A stretch of DNA of 7,618 nucleotides from Aquirhabdus sp. (GCA_030152425.1 JASLJP010000184.1:1-7618); one strand, 5' to 3'. Numbered from the stretch's first letter, positions 1-7,041 are shown. The notes: generated from the letters alone by a model not told the origin. Made by a program: numbers and translations.

Positions 1-1772
1 CCTTGTAGGTGCTGGATCGGGGTGCTGACGATCTCCGTCAGATCGATGCCTTGCGTGGCAAGCGCAGCAGACCACGTCATCGGCTTAGCGGCAGTTTTCT
101 TCGTGGCTTCTTGGGCGAATTCGATATTTGCAGAGCCGCCAAAGGTGCCTGCGCCGCCCTTAAAGGTCAGTGCCGGAATTTTTAACCCTGCTTTCTGACT
201 TTGCAGCGTGGCCACATAGTGTCCTGCAGGCAACGCGACGCTACCACGTGTCTCGGTCGGGATCAGGTCAGTTTCGATATCTGCCAACATGCCACTCGAC
301 GGCAAATGCAGCTTAGCAGTGCCGCGCTGACTGTGCACGGCGCCCACACCCGGCAATACACGCTGCAGGTTCTGCCAACGCGCCTCGACCGCCATGGGCA
401 GGTGGCTGTCGGTAATGAATCCGCCCCGCCCTACACCTACCACCCATTGTTCACCGGTGTCGCCCATGAGGCGTACGCCGATTTCCGACACATGACGGGT
501 CATGACGGCACTATGACGGAATGGACCTTTGAGCGTCACCGGCAGATACTGGCTATAGGGCTTCACGCTGGGCGGTATCAGGTCGGCCACCTTGACCCCA
601 TCTAACTGCCCCTGAACAAACCAGCGCAGATTGCCATGCCAGTCCAAACGACCAAAGCCGGATGCATTGCCTTGGGCGATCTTGGCCTTAAAGGCAGGAA
701 TATCCAGCCCTTTGTAGTCGGTAAATAGTTTGACATCATACTGGCCTGCAGGCACGTTGCTACCGGCAAAGTCTGTCTTCACGTCGATATGCAGTCCATG
801 GTGCGAACTGCTGATCTTGGCCTGACCGAGTTTAGAGTAGAAGTTCTGCGCAGGCGTGATCGGCCAATGGAAATCATGCCAATCGACCTGACCACGGATA
901 TCCAGCACATGATCCATGGGTCGTATCACGAGACTACCCACGAAAGGATCTTTGGTTTGCGCGGTCAACAGGCCATGGATCTCTTCCAAATCGCCAGTGA
1001 CTTTGGCTTTAAACGCGGGAAACCCCTCATGCTGCAGCAAAAAGATCGACAACATGCCATCCAGACGGATCGGATAATGCTGCTTAAACTGCATCGTCCC
1101 GCTAACTTTTTCCGCGATGAATTCGCCATCCTGAATACTGGAGTTTTTGAGCTGCAGCAGGTCGTCGCGCCAGATCGTGTCACGCAGCACCAGCTTCGTA
1201 AACACTACATCAATACGCGTGCGTAACTGATGGCTCACGGGATCACGTACAACCTGACTGATGGTCATGCCATTAACCACGCCTTCATTGAGGCGGAGCA
1301 CCACAGGTAGTTTGATCGGGGCATACTGGAATGGCTTACCGGTAGACGGTGTTTTGCTATGGATCACCAGATTATCAATGGTCGCGCGGCTGAGATGAAC
1401 CTGCCCAGCCAAGATTGAACGCCAGCCTAGGCGAGCCACCACATGTTTTGCCGTGATCTCGGTATGTTCCAGATCGACTTTCAGGTTATCCAGGACGACC
1501 CCATTCTGCAGATTACCCTGCACATACTGGTAGGTGACCAATTGCTGATTGGCGCTGATCGTTTTGAGCAGCCACGCAGAGCCGGAGTTCGATCCGGCCA
1601 AGGCAAACAGGGTCAGCGCTAAGATCGCGATCAAACCGATCACGATACACAAAAAACTAATCAGTATACGGCGTAGCGTCCGCTTGCGTTTAGGGGGCGG
1701 TGGCGATGGGGGCGTTGCCCCCACTGATGGGCTTGGGGGCGCCAGCTCAGGCTGTTGGGTTGGCGCTGTCAT
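1..1772 (-). CDS. tamB: TamB, translocation and assembly module inner-membrane subunit (3' end off the window)
   Basis: An uninterrupted frame of 590 codons starts at ATG 1772 and runs off the left edge. TamB is an inner-membrane-anchored, mostly periplasmic AsmA-like protein. It forms a long hydrophobic beta groove and works with TamA in outer-membrane protein assembly and phospholipid transport. Visible parts are a Pro-rich cytoplasmic tail (residues 1-27), a basic stretch (KRKRTLRR, 28-35), one membrane helix (about 36-59), a GSNSGSAWLL segment like the start of the TamB periplasmic region, and then long beta-rich sequence. The segment after the helix (QGNLQNGVVLDNLKV) resembles the conserved first TamB repeat. 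The start is supported by its one-base overlap with the tamA stop (TGATG) and a GGAG ten bases upstream, so translation is probably coupled to tamA. The family usually has more than 1,200 residues, so at least half the gene, including the conserved C-terminal domain, is outside the window. Residues 316-399 and 484-582 look like a diverged duplication. Family assignment is strong because tamA is adjacent. Confidence 0.9.
   Translation of the reverse strand, partial: MTAPTQQPELAPPSPSVGATPPSPPPPKRKRTLRRILISFLCIVIGLIAILALTLFALAGSNSGSAWLLKTISANQQLVTYQYVQGNLQNGVVLDNLKVDLEHTEITAKHVVARLGWRSILAGQVHLSRATIDNLVIHSKTPSTGKPFQYAPIKLPVVLRLNEGVVNGMTISQVVRDPVSHQLRTRIDVVFTKLVLRDTIWRDDLLQLKNSSIQDGEFIAEKVSGTMQFKQHYPIRLDGMLSIFLLQHEGFPAFKAKVTGDLEEIHGLLTAQTKDPFVGSLVIRPMDHVLDIRGQVDWHDFHWPITPAQNFYSKLGQAKISSSHHGLHIDVKTDFAGSNVPAGQYDVKLFTDYKGLDIPAFKAKIAQGNASGFGRLDWHGNLRWFVQGQLDGVKVADLIPPSVKPYSQYLPVTLKGPFRHSAVMTRHVSEIGVRLMGDTGEQWVVGVGRGGFITDSHLPMAVEARWQNLQRVLPGVGAVHSQRGTAKLHLPSSGMLADIETDLIPTETRGSVALPAGHYVATLQSQKAGLKIPALTFKGGAGTFGGSANIEFAQEATKKTAAKPMTWSAALATQGIDLTEIVSTPIQHLQ
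27..323 (-). repeat. TamB internal repeat, copy 2 (protein level)
   Basis: This encodes TamB residues 484-582 and is the second copy of the unit at 576-827. The PAG motifs lie 174 residues apart (Pro341 and Pro515), and the spacing from PAG to IPA is identical in both. This copy is slightly longer, with extra residues before PAG and a Lys/Ala-rich insertion before the Trp. Whether further copies follow cannot be seen because the gene leaves the window. Confidence 0.5.
576..827 (-). repeat. TamB internal repeat, copy 1 (protein level)
   Basis: This encodes TamB residues 316-399. It shares an ordered set of landmarks with the copy at 27-323: an initial GxAK, a D(V/I)xTD, a PAGxY, a GLxIPA placed 15 residues after the Pro of PAG, a (G/T)FG, and a W followed eight residues later by G and a short hydrophobic/acidic run. 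The two copies are diverged, so this is a domain-level duplication and not a recent DNA repeat. The exact limits are approximate. Confidence 0.55.
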
Positions 1773-4156
1773 CAAAGCGGCGCTCCAATATAAAACACCA
1801 GACGGATCGGCGGACTACGCTCCGAGATGCCGGCGGCGATATCGACACGCACTGGACCAACCGGAGAAGCCCAACGTACACCAAACCCTGCCCCCATCTT
1901 CACCGGATCTGTAAATTTGGCATCAAAGGCATTGCCCGCGTCCAAGAACACCGCCCCGCGCCATTTCGGCACAAACATGTAGTTATATTCCACCGAGCCG
2001 ACTGCAAGATTGCGTCCGCCGATCTCATAGCCATTGACCTGCGTTGATAGACTCTTGTAGTCAAAGCCCCGAATACTCTGGTCGCCCCCGGCAAAAAACC
2101 GCAGGTTATACGGCACTTGGTCAAAGTCTCGGGTGATGATCGTGCCGAGGTCGGCACTCACCACGATCTGATGCTTGGTCGCAAAGGTTTGCAGTGCACG
2201 AAAACCAGCCTGCAAAATAATCATATTGGCATCGGACAGTGCCGACTTGTTACCCACTTCAATCTGGTAGAACTGACGAAAACCGGATGTCGGGTTGGCT
2301 CCCCCACGCGATGTGATTTTATTTAAGCCAAAACCCGCCAGCAGCGACTGCTGCTTCACCGCAAGACCCTCGACATTAAACGGCGAAGGCAATGTCGCAG
2401 GGTCTACCGCTAAAGGATCATTTTGCACGCGATCCAAGCGGTAGCGGATGGAATAGGTACGCTGCCAATCCCCTTTGGGCTTGATGGTATGCTCGATCCC
2501 CACGGTCAAGGTCTTGGTATCGACATTTAAACTATTGCTCTGTGAGAGCTTCTGGTCTTCATACCCCCCAAACAGGCTGACCACATCCTCTAGCGGACTT
2601 TTGATCGGACGGTTATAACGCAGATCAAAGGTATGCGCGATCTTGGATACTTCGGCATTGGCATCAAAGCTATCGCCGCGATCATTGACCAGAGCACGAC
2701 GATACTGAGTACGTACACGCGGTCCCGTGTCGGTCCCAAAGCCCAAGCCTACCTCAGCGCTATTCGGCTGGTCGGCATTCAGGGTGATCACTACGGGAAT
2801 GGTCGGCGCAGCTTGGTTCGGCTCTGGCATCTCATCTGGGCTGGTGGCGGTCAGCAAGCCTGTCGTCGAGCTTACGGTCGGGTCGGGTGGCGCACTGCTG
2901 CCCGCTGCAGGATTGGCCGCTCCACTGTCGGTGACTGGCGCTGCTGCCGTATCTGGGGCTGGGGACGTGACCGGCTCACTAGTATGGGCCACACCCAGCG
3001 CAGCGGCGGCACTGTCCGGACTGGTTGCAGCGGCATCACTTGCGGCAGTCGGTGTTTTTACATCATCATCGGCAGGGTCCGGTGTCGGTGCATCGACCTG
3101 CACGTTGTTAAAATAACGCGTATCGAGCAAGTTCTTGGACAGCTTGGCCAGCGATCCGGCATCGTAGGGCTGTCCAGGTTGAAACGGTTGGAGCAAGGCC
3201 AGCACACTGGGTTTAAGGGGCAGCTTAGCGCTGCCATTACTGTTTTTGTAGGTGACGCTGCCAAACTGATAGCGCACACCACTTTCATAGGACAGCGTGA
3301 TATCTGCGGTTTTGCTGGGCAAAGTCACTTTGACATCATGCGCCAAATACTTGCCTTTAAAATAGCCATGATCGAGCGCGATATTGGTGATCTTGTTTTT
3401 GGTCTTCTCATAGTCACCATGATTCAGCACATCGCCGACATTAATATCCGGCTTGTTTTGCAGCCGGATAAATGAACGGTCTGTTTTGCCCTCGCCACTG
3501 ATGGTGATTTTTTGGCTGGTGACCAGCACCGGCGCGCCCGCAATGACATCTATCGCGATGCTGTCACTACTGAGGCGCCTAAACTTAAAACTGGCATTGT
3601 AGTAGCCCACTGCCTGTGCCGCATCCTGCGCTAAGCTGCGATAGCGTGCCAGATCATCCTGAAAGTCCGCCAGCTCTGAAACGCGAATCTGCTGCAGAGT
3701 TTCCTTGAGATTGGTCTCCAGTACATCTGGTGCCCCATAGACCTTGACGGTGATGGTCGGCTCAGCGGGAACGATGCCATCTGTTTCGGCGACGATCGGT
3801 TTCCGCCAGAAAAACACGACATTGTGTACGCGGCTCCAAAAGCCTAATTTAGGCGGCGGCGCAGGCGGTGTCACATGCGTAGTCTGAGCAGATGCCGGTG
3901 TCGCGCTGACAATGGCTTGGGCAGTAGACGCCGCTGCCGCTGGGGAAACCTGAACTGGATTGACGGCGGCTTTGAGTGCGGGCATCGTCTTGGATGCTTT
4001 GGTCGCTCCTGTGGCGCTACTGTTGGGTGCTGGCGTATCGGTCGTCGTGGCTGGCGCGGCATCGAGCGCATGAAGGATAGGCGACGACAGGCTCGCGCCA
4101 ATGAACACACAAGATGTCAAACCAGAACTAAAACGACTAAAACGCGGAATTGCCAT
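1772..4156 (-). CDS. tamA: TamA, outer-membrane BamA/Omp85-family barrel of the translocation and assembly module
   Basis: TamA is an Omp85-family outer-membrane protein with three periplasmic POTRA domains and a C-terminal 16-strand barrel, and it partners TamB. The product is 794 residues: a signal peptide (basic start, hydrophobic core about 12-28, likely cleavage near Ala33), an Ala/Thr/Pro-rich linker (34-103), POTRA1 (about 134-208), POTRA2 (209-293), POTRA3 (294-460) and the barrel (about 464-794). POTRA3 contains the usual ending ARYFNNVQV-like strand (TRYFNNVQV, 346-354), but a low-complexity stretch then separates it from the last strand (IPVVITL, 453-459). The barrel has the loop-6 SIRGF motif (694-698) and ends FYIGAPL, similar to the E. 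coli TamA terminus. E. coli TamA has 577 residues, and the two low-complexity stretches account for most of the extra length. I chose ATG 4156 over an in-frame TTG at 4165 because ACAGG lies nine bases before the ATG, whereas the TTG directly abuts that AGG. It is the first gene of a tamA-tamB operon and is divergent from the lplT-like gene. Confidence 0.93.
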   Translation of the reverse strand: MAIPRFSRFSSGLTSCVFIGASLSSPILHALDAAPATTTDTPAPNSSATGATKASKTMPALKAAVNPVQVSPAAAASTAQAIVSATPASAQTTHVTPPAPPPKLGFWSRVHNVVFFWRKPIVAETDGIVPAEPTITVKVYGAPDVLETNLKETLQQIRVSELADFQDDLARYRSLAQDAAQAVGYYNASFKFRRLSSDSIAIDVIAGAPVLVTSQKITISGEGKTDRSFIRLQNKPDINVGDVLNHGDYEKTKNKITNIALDHGYFKGKYLAHDVKVTLPSKTADITLSYESGVRYQFGSVTYKNSNGSAKLPLKPSVLALLQPFQPGQPYDAGSLAKLSKNLLDTRYFNNVQVDAPTPDPADDDVKTPTAASDAAATSPDSAAAALGVAHTSEPVTSPAPDTAAAPVTDSGAANPAAGSSAPPDPTVSSTTGLLTATSPDEMPEPNQAAPTIPVVITLNADQPNSAEVGLGFGTDTGPRVRTQYRRALVNDRGDSFDANAEVSKIAHTFDLRYNRPIKSPLEDVVSLFGGYEDQKLSQSNSLNVDTKTLTVGIEHTIKPKGDWQRTYSIRYRLDRVQNDPLAVDPATLPSPFNVEGLAVKQQSLLAGFGLNKITSRGGANPTSGFRQFYQIEVGNKSALSDANMIILQAGFRALQTFATKHQIVVSADLGTIITRDFDQVPYNLRFFAGGDQSIRGFDYKSLSTQVNGYEIGGRNLAVGSVEYNYMFVPKWRGAVFLDAGNAFDAKFTDPVKMGAGFGVRWASPVGPVRVDIAAGISERSPPIRLVFYIGAPL

Positions 4157-4205
4157 GCAGTACAACCTGTTTGATGACCGAATGGGATGAGCGGTGACCA
4201 GATAA

Positions 4206-4211
4206 ATAATA
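4206..4211 (-). promoter_or_regulatory. Possible -10 element for tamA-tamB
   Basis: On the minus strand the spacer reads TATTAT, a five-of-six match to the sigma70 -10 consensus, 44 bases upstream of the tamA ATG. No good -35 hexamer stands at 16-18 bases. The nearest is TAGCAA, which matches three of six. The region is A+T-rich compared with its surroundings. This is a guess from position and composition. Confidence 0.25.
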
Positions 4212-4228
4212 ACGTGTTGTCCCAGAGC

Positions 4229-4257
4229 TTGCTAGTAATGTCAGAGATGGTTACTGT
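4229..4257 (+). promoter_or_regulatory. Possible sigma70 promoter for the lplT-like gene and coq7
   Basis: TTGCTA (4229-4234, four of six) and TACTGT (4252-4257, three of six) are 17 bases apart, in the divergent spacer 31 bases before the ATG at 4288. The -10 is weak, although the spacing is ideal. The window overlaps the likely upstream region of the tamA promoter, so the two promoters would lie back to back. A small inverted repeat, ACTG-TAG-CAGT, covers the end of the -10 and is too short to call an operator. Confidence 0.3.
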
Positions 4258-4287
4258 AGCAGTCGCCTGTATTTTCCTGAGCGATTC

Positions 4288-5595
4288 ATGTCTAACCAAT
4301 TTTCACTACTAAAAACGCGGCGTTTTTTACCCATTTTTATTGCCCAATTTCTGGGTGCGCTCAATGATAATACCTTCAAACAGGCTTTGGTGATTCTATT
4401 CACCTTTAATGCAGCACAAATCACGAGTATTCAGCCTACAATTCTTAACAATTTAGCGGCCGGTTTATTCATTTTGCCCTATTTTTTGTTCTCCTCCACG
4501 GTAGGACAGCTCGCTGATAAGTTTGAAAAAGCCAAACTGACCCAGTACATCAAGATCTTTGAAATCGCCATCATGACCTTATCGGCCATCGGCCTACTCA
4601 CCCAACAGTATTGGATGCTGATGGTTGCCCTGTTTTTGATGGGTACCCTCGCCACTTTTTTTGGACCGATCAAATACAGCATATTGCCGCAGCTACTCGC
4701 CAAAGATGAACTGGTCGGCGGCAATGGGATGTTTGAGACCGGCACCTCACTGGCGATTTTGGCCGGCATGATCTTGGTCGGCGCCATCATGATCGGCGCG
4801 GGTGGAAACTACATCTGGATCAGCGCGACGTTACTCTTGATCGCGATCCTCGGCTATGTCGCTGCACGCGCAGTCCCCGTGCAACCCGTGGGCAATGCCG
4901 CACTTAAGATCAATTGGAATGTGTTTAAAACCACCCATGAGACCCTGTCTTACGCCAGCAAACTCGGCGATGTGTTTTATACCATCATCGGGATATCATG
5001 GTTTTGGTACTACGGTGCGACCTTTCTGACCCAGATCCCCGAGTTTACCCGCCAAATCCTGCATGGTGCGGAGAGTGTAGTCACGTTCTTATTGACTGTT
5101 TTTTCCGTCGGCATCGCCTTAGGTTCTCTCCTTTGCGAACGACTCACCGGACATACCCCCAATCTAAAATTGGTTCCCATCGGTGCGGTTGGACTGACGA
5201 TTTTTGCAGTCGTGCTTTATCTATCGACTCAAGGACTAGAGACCAGCGCGACCAATCAGACCATTATGCAAATATTGGCGCAGTCGCAATACTGGCTGGT
5301 GCTGTTTGCTTTGTTTGGCATCGGGGTTTTTGGCGGGTTTTATATCGTGCCGTTGTATGCCCATTTGCAGGCCGACTCGCCAGTGAGTTTCCGCGCACGG
5401 GTCATCGCCGCCAACAACATCATGAACGCACTGTTTATGGTGGTGTCCAGCTTTGCCTCGGTCTTGATCCTCTCATTCCTGCAGCGCTCTATCCCGGAGC
5501 TGTTTTTGGTCACTGCAGTGATCAGTGCCTTTGTCTCCCTGCTGGTCATTCGTCACCTCAGAAACAATGATGACCTGCCGACTGAGCAGCCCTAA
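4288..5595 (+). CDS. LplT-like major facilitator (probable lysophospholipid transporter)
   Basis: This is a polytopic inner-membrane protein of 435 residues with about twelve hydrophobic segments and a short charged C-terminal tail. The first helix carries FLGALNDN (21-28), followed by the FKQALVIL run. Loop 2-3 has a motif-A-like GQLADKFEK (73-81), and residues 125-147 read FGPIKYSILPQ followed by ELVGGNG. These are hallmarks of the LplT family and of the transporter half of acyltransferase-fused relatives. E. coli LplT (397 residues) flips lysophospholipids across the inner membrane for re-acylation by Aas. Here no acyltransferase is fused or adjacent, so the substrate is inferred from the family. 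The ribosome binding site is weak (GAG seven bases before ATG). The gene is 18 bases upstream of coq7 on the same strand, suggesting co-transcription, and is divergent from tamA. The first 200 bases are noticeably richer in A+T than the rest. General annotation as an MFS transporter is certain, and the specific role less so. Confidence 0.82.
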   Translation: MSNQFSLLKTRRFLPIFIAQFLGALNDNTFKQALVILFTFNAAQITSIQPTILNNLAAGLFILPYFLFSSTVGQLADKFEKAKLTQYIKIFEIAIMTLSAIGLLTQQYWMLMVALFLMGTLATFFGPIKYSILPQLLAKDELVGGNGMFETGTSLAILAGMILVGAIMIGAGGNYIWISATLLLIAILGYVAARAVPVQPVGNAALKINWNVFKTTHETLSYASKLGDVFYTIIGISWFWYYGATFLTQIPEFTRQILHGAESVVTFLLTVFSVGIALGSLLCERLTGHTPNLKLVPIGAVGLTIFAVVLYLSTQGLETSATNQTIMQILAQSQYWLVLFALFGIGVFGGFYIVPLYAHLQADSPVSFRARVIAANNIMNALFMVVSSFASVLILSFLQRSIPELFLVTAVISAFVSLLVIRHLRNNDDLPTEQP

Positions 5596-5613
5596 CCCTA
5601 GGAGTAATCGCGT

Positions 5614-6246
5614 ATGCGCCAGACCCTCGCTGATCGGATCATCAACTCATTTGACCAAGCCCTCCGTAGTGTGGTGCCCAACACCACCCAAGCTGAGCGG
5701 CCGCTACCGGGTGCAGACCGCATAAGCAGTCTCAACGTCACGGATGCGCGTAAAGTCGCGGGACTGATGCGCGTCAACCATAGCGGCGAAGTGGCCGCTC
5801 AGGCGCTGTATCATGGCCAAGCCTTGACCGCCAAGCTACCCCATGTCCGTACGGCCATGCAGCAGGCCGCACGCGAAGAGCAAGACCATCTGGCGTGGTG
5901 TGAAGAGCGTCTGAAAGAGCTGGATAGCCATACCAGTCTGCTGAACCCACTGTGGTACGCCATGTCGTTTGGCATCGGTGCGGTGGCTGGGCTGGCCGGT
6001 GATCAATACAGTCTAGGCTTCGTCGCCGAAACCGAACGCCAAGTCGGTGCCCATCTCGATGAACATCTCGAAGCCCTGCCCGAAAACGATGCCCGCAGCC
6101 GCGCCATCCTCGAGCAAATGCACGCCGATGAACTGCATCACCGCGAACAAGCACTGGCTGCCGGTGCACAAGAGCTACCGGAATCAGTCAAAGCCGTGAT
6201 GGGGGTGGTCTCAAAGGTGATGACCAAGAGCAGTTATTTTATATAG
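5614..6246 (+). CDS. coq7: Coq7, 3-demethoxyubiquinol 3-hydroxylase (di-iron)
   Basis: Coq7 hydroxylates the demethoxyubiquinol ring in the penultimate step of ubiquinone synthesis, followed by UbiG methylation. It is a membrane-associated carboxylate-bridged di-iron enzyme, and many gammaproteobacteria use it instead of UbiF. The product is 210 residues, the normal bacterial length. All six expected ligands are visible: Glu59 in VNHSGEVAAQ, Glu89 and His92 in EEQDH, Glu141 in ETERQVGAHL, and Glu173 and His176 in DELHH. The two ExxH pairs are intact. A hydrophobic Gly/Ala-rich stretch near 117-130 fits the membrane-docking helix. The start has a strong AGGAG nine bases upstream. It follows the LplT-like gene by 18 bases and probably shares its promoter. 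Its stop lies three bases from the stop of the convergent folK-like gene, with no room for a terminator. Confidence 0.96.
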   Translation: MRQTLADRIINSFDQALRSVVPNTTQAERPLPGADRISSLNVTDARKVAGLMRVNHSGEVAAQALYHGQALTAKLPHVRTAMQQAAREEQDHLAWCEERLKELDSHTSLLNPLWYAMSFGIGAVAGLAGDQYSLGFVAETERQVGAHLDEHLEALPENDARSRAILEQMHADELHHREQALAAGAQELPESVKAVMGVVSKVMTKSSYFI

Positions 6247-6249
6247 TAC

Positions 6250-6666
6250 TTACTGGGATCGCGGGTTATTCGTTTCATGTAACGTCGCAAGCGCAGCAAC
6301 CTCCGCCCAAATCTCTTGCATCGGTAACACCACATCGTCGGCCAGCGGCAGGCGATGCGGATCAAAGCGGATAGACTCGCCGTCCAGCCACGCAATCAAA
6401 TCGATATCCAGCGGCACGCTGACTGACGGTTTAACCCGTCCTGCACTCGTTTCAATGCGCTGAATTTCTGCCAGCATTTCATCGACGCCGAATGCAGCAT
6501 CAAGCTGCACCGCCATGTTGCAGTAGTTCACGCCATAGCCACAGCGCGGCGTGGTCTCAAATCGCGACGATAAGACCAGTACGCCGAGCTTCGCCAACTG
6601 CGCGCAGGCAAAGTCCAGATGGGGTGTGGGGTGGTGATTACTGCCCAGCGCGAGCCAAAATCTCAT
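6250..6666 (-). CDS. Short FolK-like protein (6-hydroxymethyl-7,8-dihydropterin pyrophosphokinase family)
   Basis: HPPK (FolK) transfers pyrophosphate from ATP to 6-hydroxymethyl-7,8-dihydropterin, the step after FolB in folate synthesis. The 138-residue product is shorter than E. coli FolK (159). It starts MRFWLALGSN like the family, has an NYCNMAV segment around the pterin-binding Asn (Asn50), and keeps the two magnesium-binding Asp residues in PLDIDL (Asp87 and Asp89). The signature loop is degenerate: GRVKPSVSVPLDIDL is three residues shorter than the E. coli form and lacks the Trp and the Arg of the usual WGPR segment. The end is also trimmed. The ATG lies 29 bases inside folB, with GGGAG four bases upstream, so it is translationally linked to folB. 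Pseudomonads also carry a divergent FolK relative beside folB in addition to a true folK elsewhere (from memory), so this may be an accessory paralogue with low or altered activity. Confidence 0.75.
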   Translation of the reverse strand: MRFWLALGSNHHPTPHLDFACAQLAKLGVLVLSSRFETTPRCGYGVNYCNMAVQLDAAFGVDEMLAEIQRIETSAGRVKPSVSVPLDIDLIAWLDGESIRFDPHRLPLADDVVLPMQEIWAEVAALATLHETNNPRSQ

Positions 6667-7018
6667 GGCGCTCCCGAATGATCTCTATACCGACGGCTTG
6701 TGCCGCCTTGACCGCCAGTGGTTTCTTGGCTCCAATCTGCACGCGTTGTACGCTGGGATGCTCAAGGAGGATTAAGTCAGCCAACTGATTGGCCAGTGTC
6801 TCTAGGAGTTGCGGCTTAAGCGCCTGAGTCAGTGTCGTGATTTGCTCTGCGACCAAGGCGTAGTTTACCGCATCCAGCAAATCATCACTCAGTGCAGCCG
6901 CCCGCGTATCAACCCACATACTGACATCGATCAGGATCGGCTGTTCCACCTGCCGCTCCCAGTCAAACACGCCAATAATGGCATTGACGCGTAGCCCTTC
7001 GATCAGCACCTTATCCAT
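6638..7018 (-). CDS. folB: FolB, dihydroneopterin aldolase
   Basis: FolB cleaves 7,8-dihydroneopterin to 6-hydroxymethyl-7,8-dihydropterin and glycolaldehyde in cytosolic tetrahydrofolate synthesis, and often epimerises the substrate too. The 126-residue product aligns along its whole length with E. coli FolB: IIGVFDWE (14-21, with the active-site-region Glu21), SDDLLDAVNYA with Tyr53, LLETLA with the pterin-binding Glu73, and AKKP with the conserved Lys before Pro (Lys99). I chose the ATG at 7018 (MDKVLIEG) over ATGs at 7027 and 7024. AAGGA at 7027-7031 lies eight bases upstream of 7018, and the protein then begins exactly like its relatives. It overlaps the downstream folK-like gene by 29 bases and follows the ABC1 kinase gene by 47 bases. 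Confidence 0.94.
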   Translation of the reverse strand: MDKVLIEGLRVNAIIGVFDWERQVEQPILIDVSMWVDTRAAALSDDLLDAVNYALVAEQITTLTQALKPQLLETLANQLADLILLEHPSVQRVQIGAKKPLAVKAAQAVGIEIIRERHEILARAGQ

Positions 7019-7041
7019 CCACATCATCCTTGAATATATAA

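Larger units (their letters stand above)
4157..4287. other. Divergent intergenic region between tamA and the lplT-like gene
   Basis: This 131-base spacer is the only real intergenic region in the window. It must hold the promoters for both divergent units. It has an A+T-rich centre (4201-4214). Apart from the weak promoter-like hexamers listed separately and a short ACTG-TAG-CAGT inverted repeat (4253-4263), I see no clear operator, leader peptide or structured RNA. Confidence 0.8.

Noticed and set aside
201..1226. Plus-strand open frames at 201-605 and 789-1226
   Set aside because: They are antisense to tamB, which is open without a stop for 590 codons and has recognisable AsmA/TamB features. 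The plus-strand products resemble nothing known to me.
2633..3475. A 280-codon open frame on the plus strand opposite tamA, and a shorter one at 2727-3116
   Set aside because: They lie wholly antisense to the POTRA2-barrel part of TamA, where clear family motifs fix the real frame. Their products are Gly/Arg- or Ala/Ser-rich shadows of the GC-rich low-complexity region.
4109..4120. LTSC near TamA residue 16, resembling a lipobox
   Set aside because: The hydrophobic run lies after the Cys, not before it, and TamA is a barrel protein with an ordinary signal peptide.
4157..4165. TTG start for TamA nine bases upstream of the chosen ATG
   Set aside because: The TTG directly abuts the AGG that would be its ribosome binding site, whereas the ATG at 4156 has that site at a normal distance.
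4998..5570. A 190-codon frame inside the LplT-like gene
   Set aside because: It is the +1-type shadow of the transporter. The hydrophobic helices and family motifs lie in the other frame.
5590..5603. CCCTAACCCTAGG before coq7, resembling a telomere-type repeat
   Set aside because: Only two units are present, and the stretch is explained by the end of the transporter gene and the coq7 ribosome binding site.
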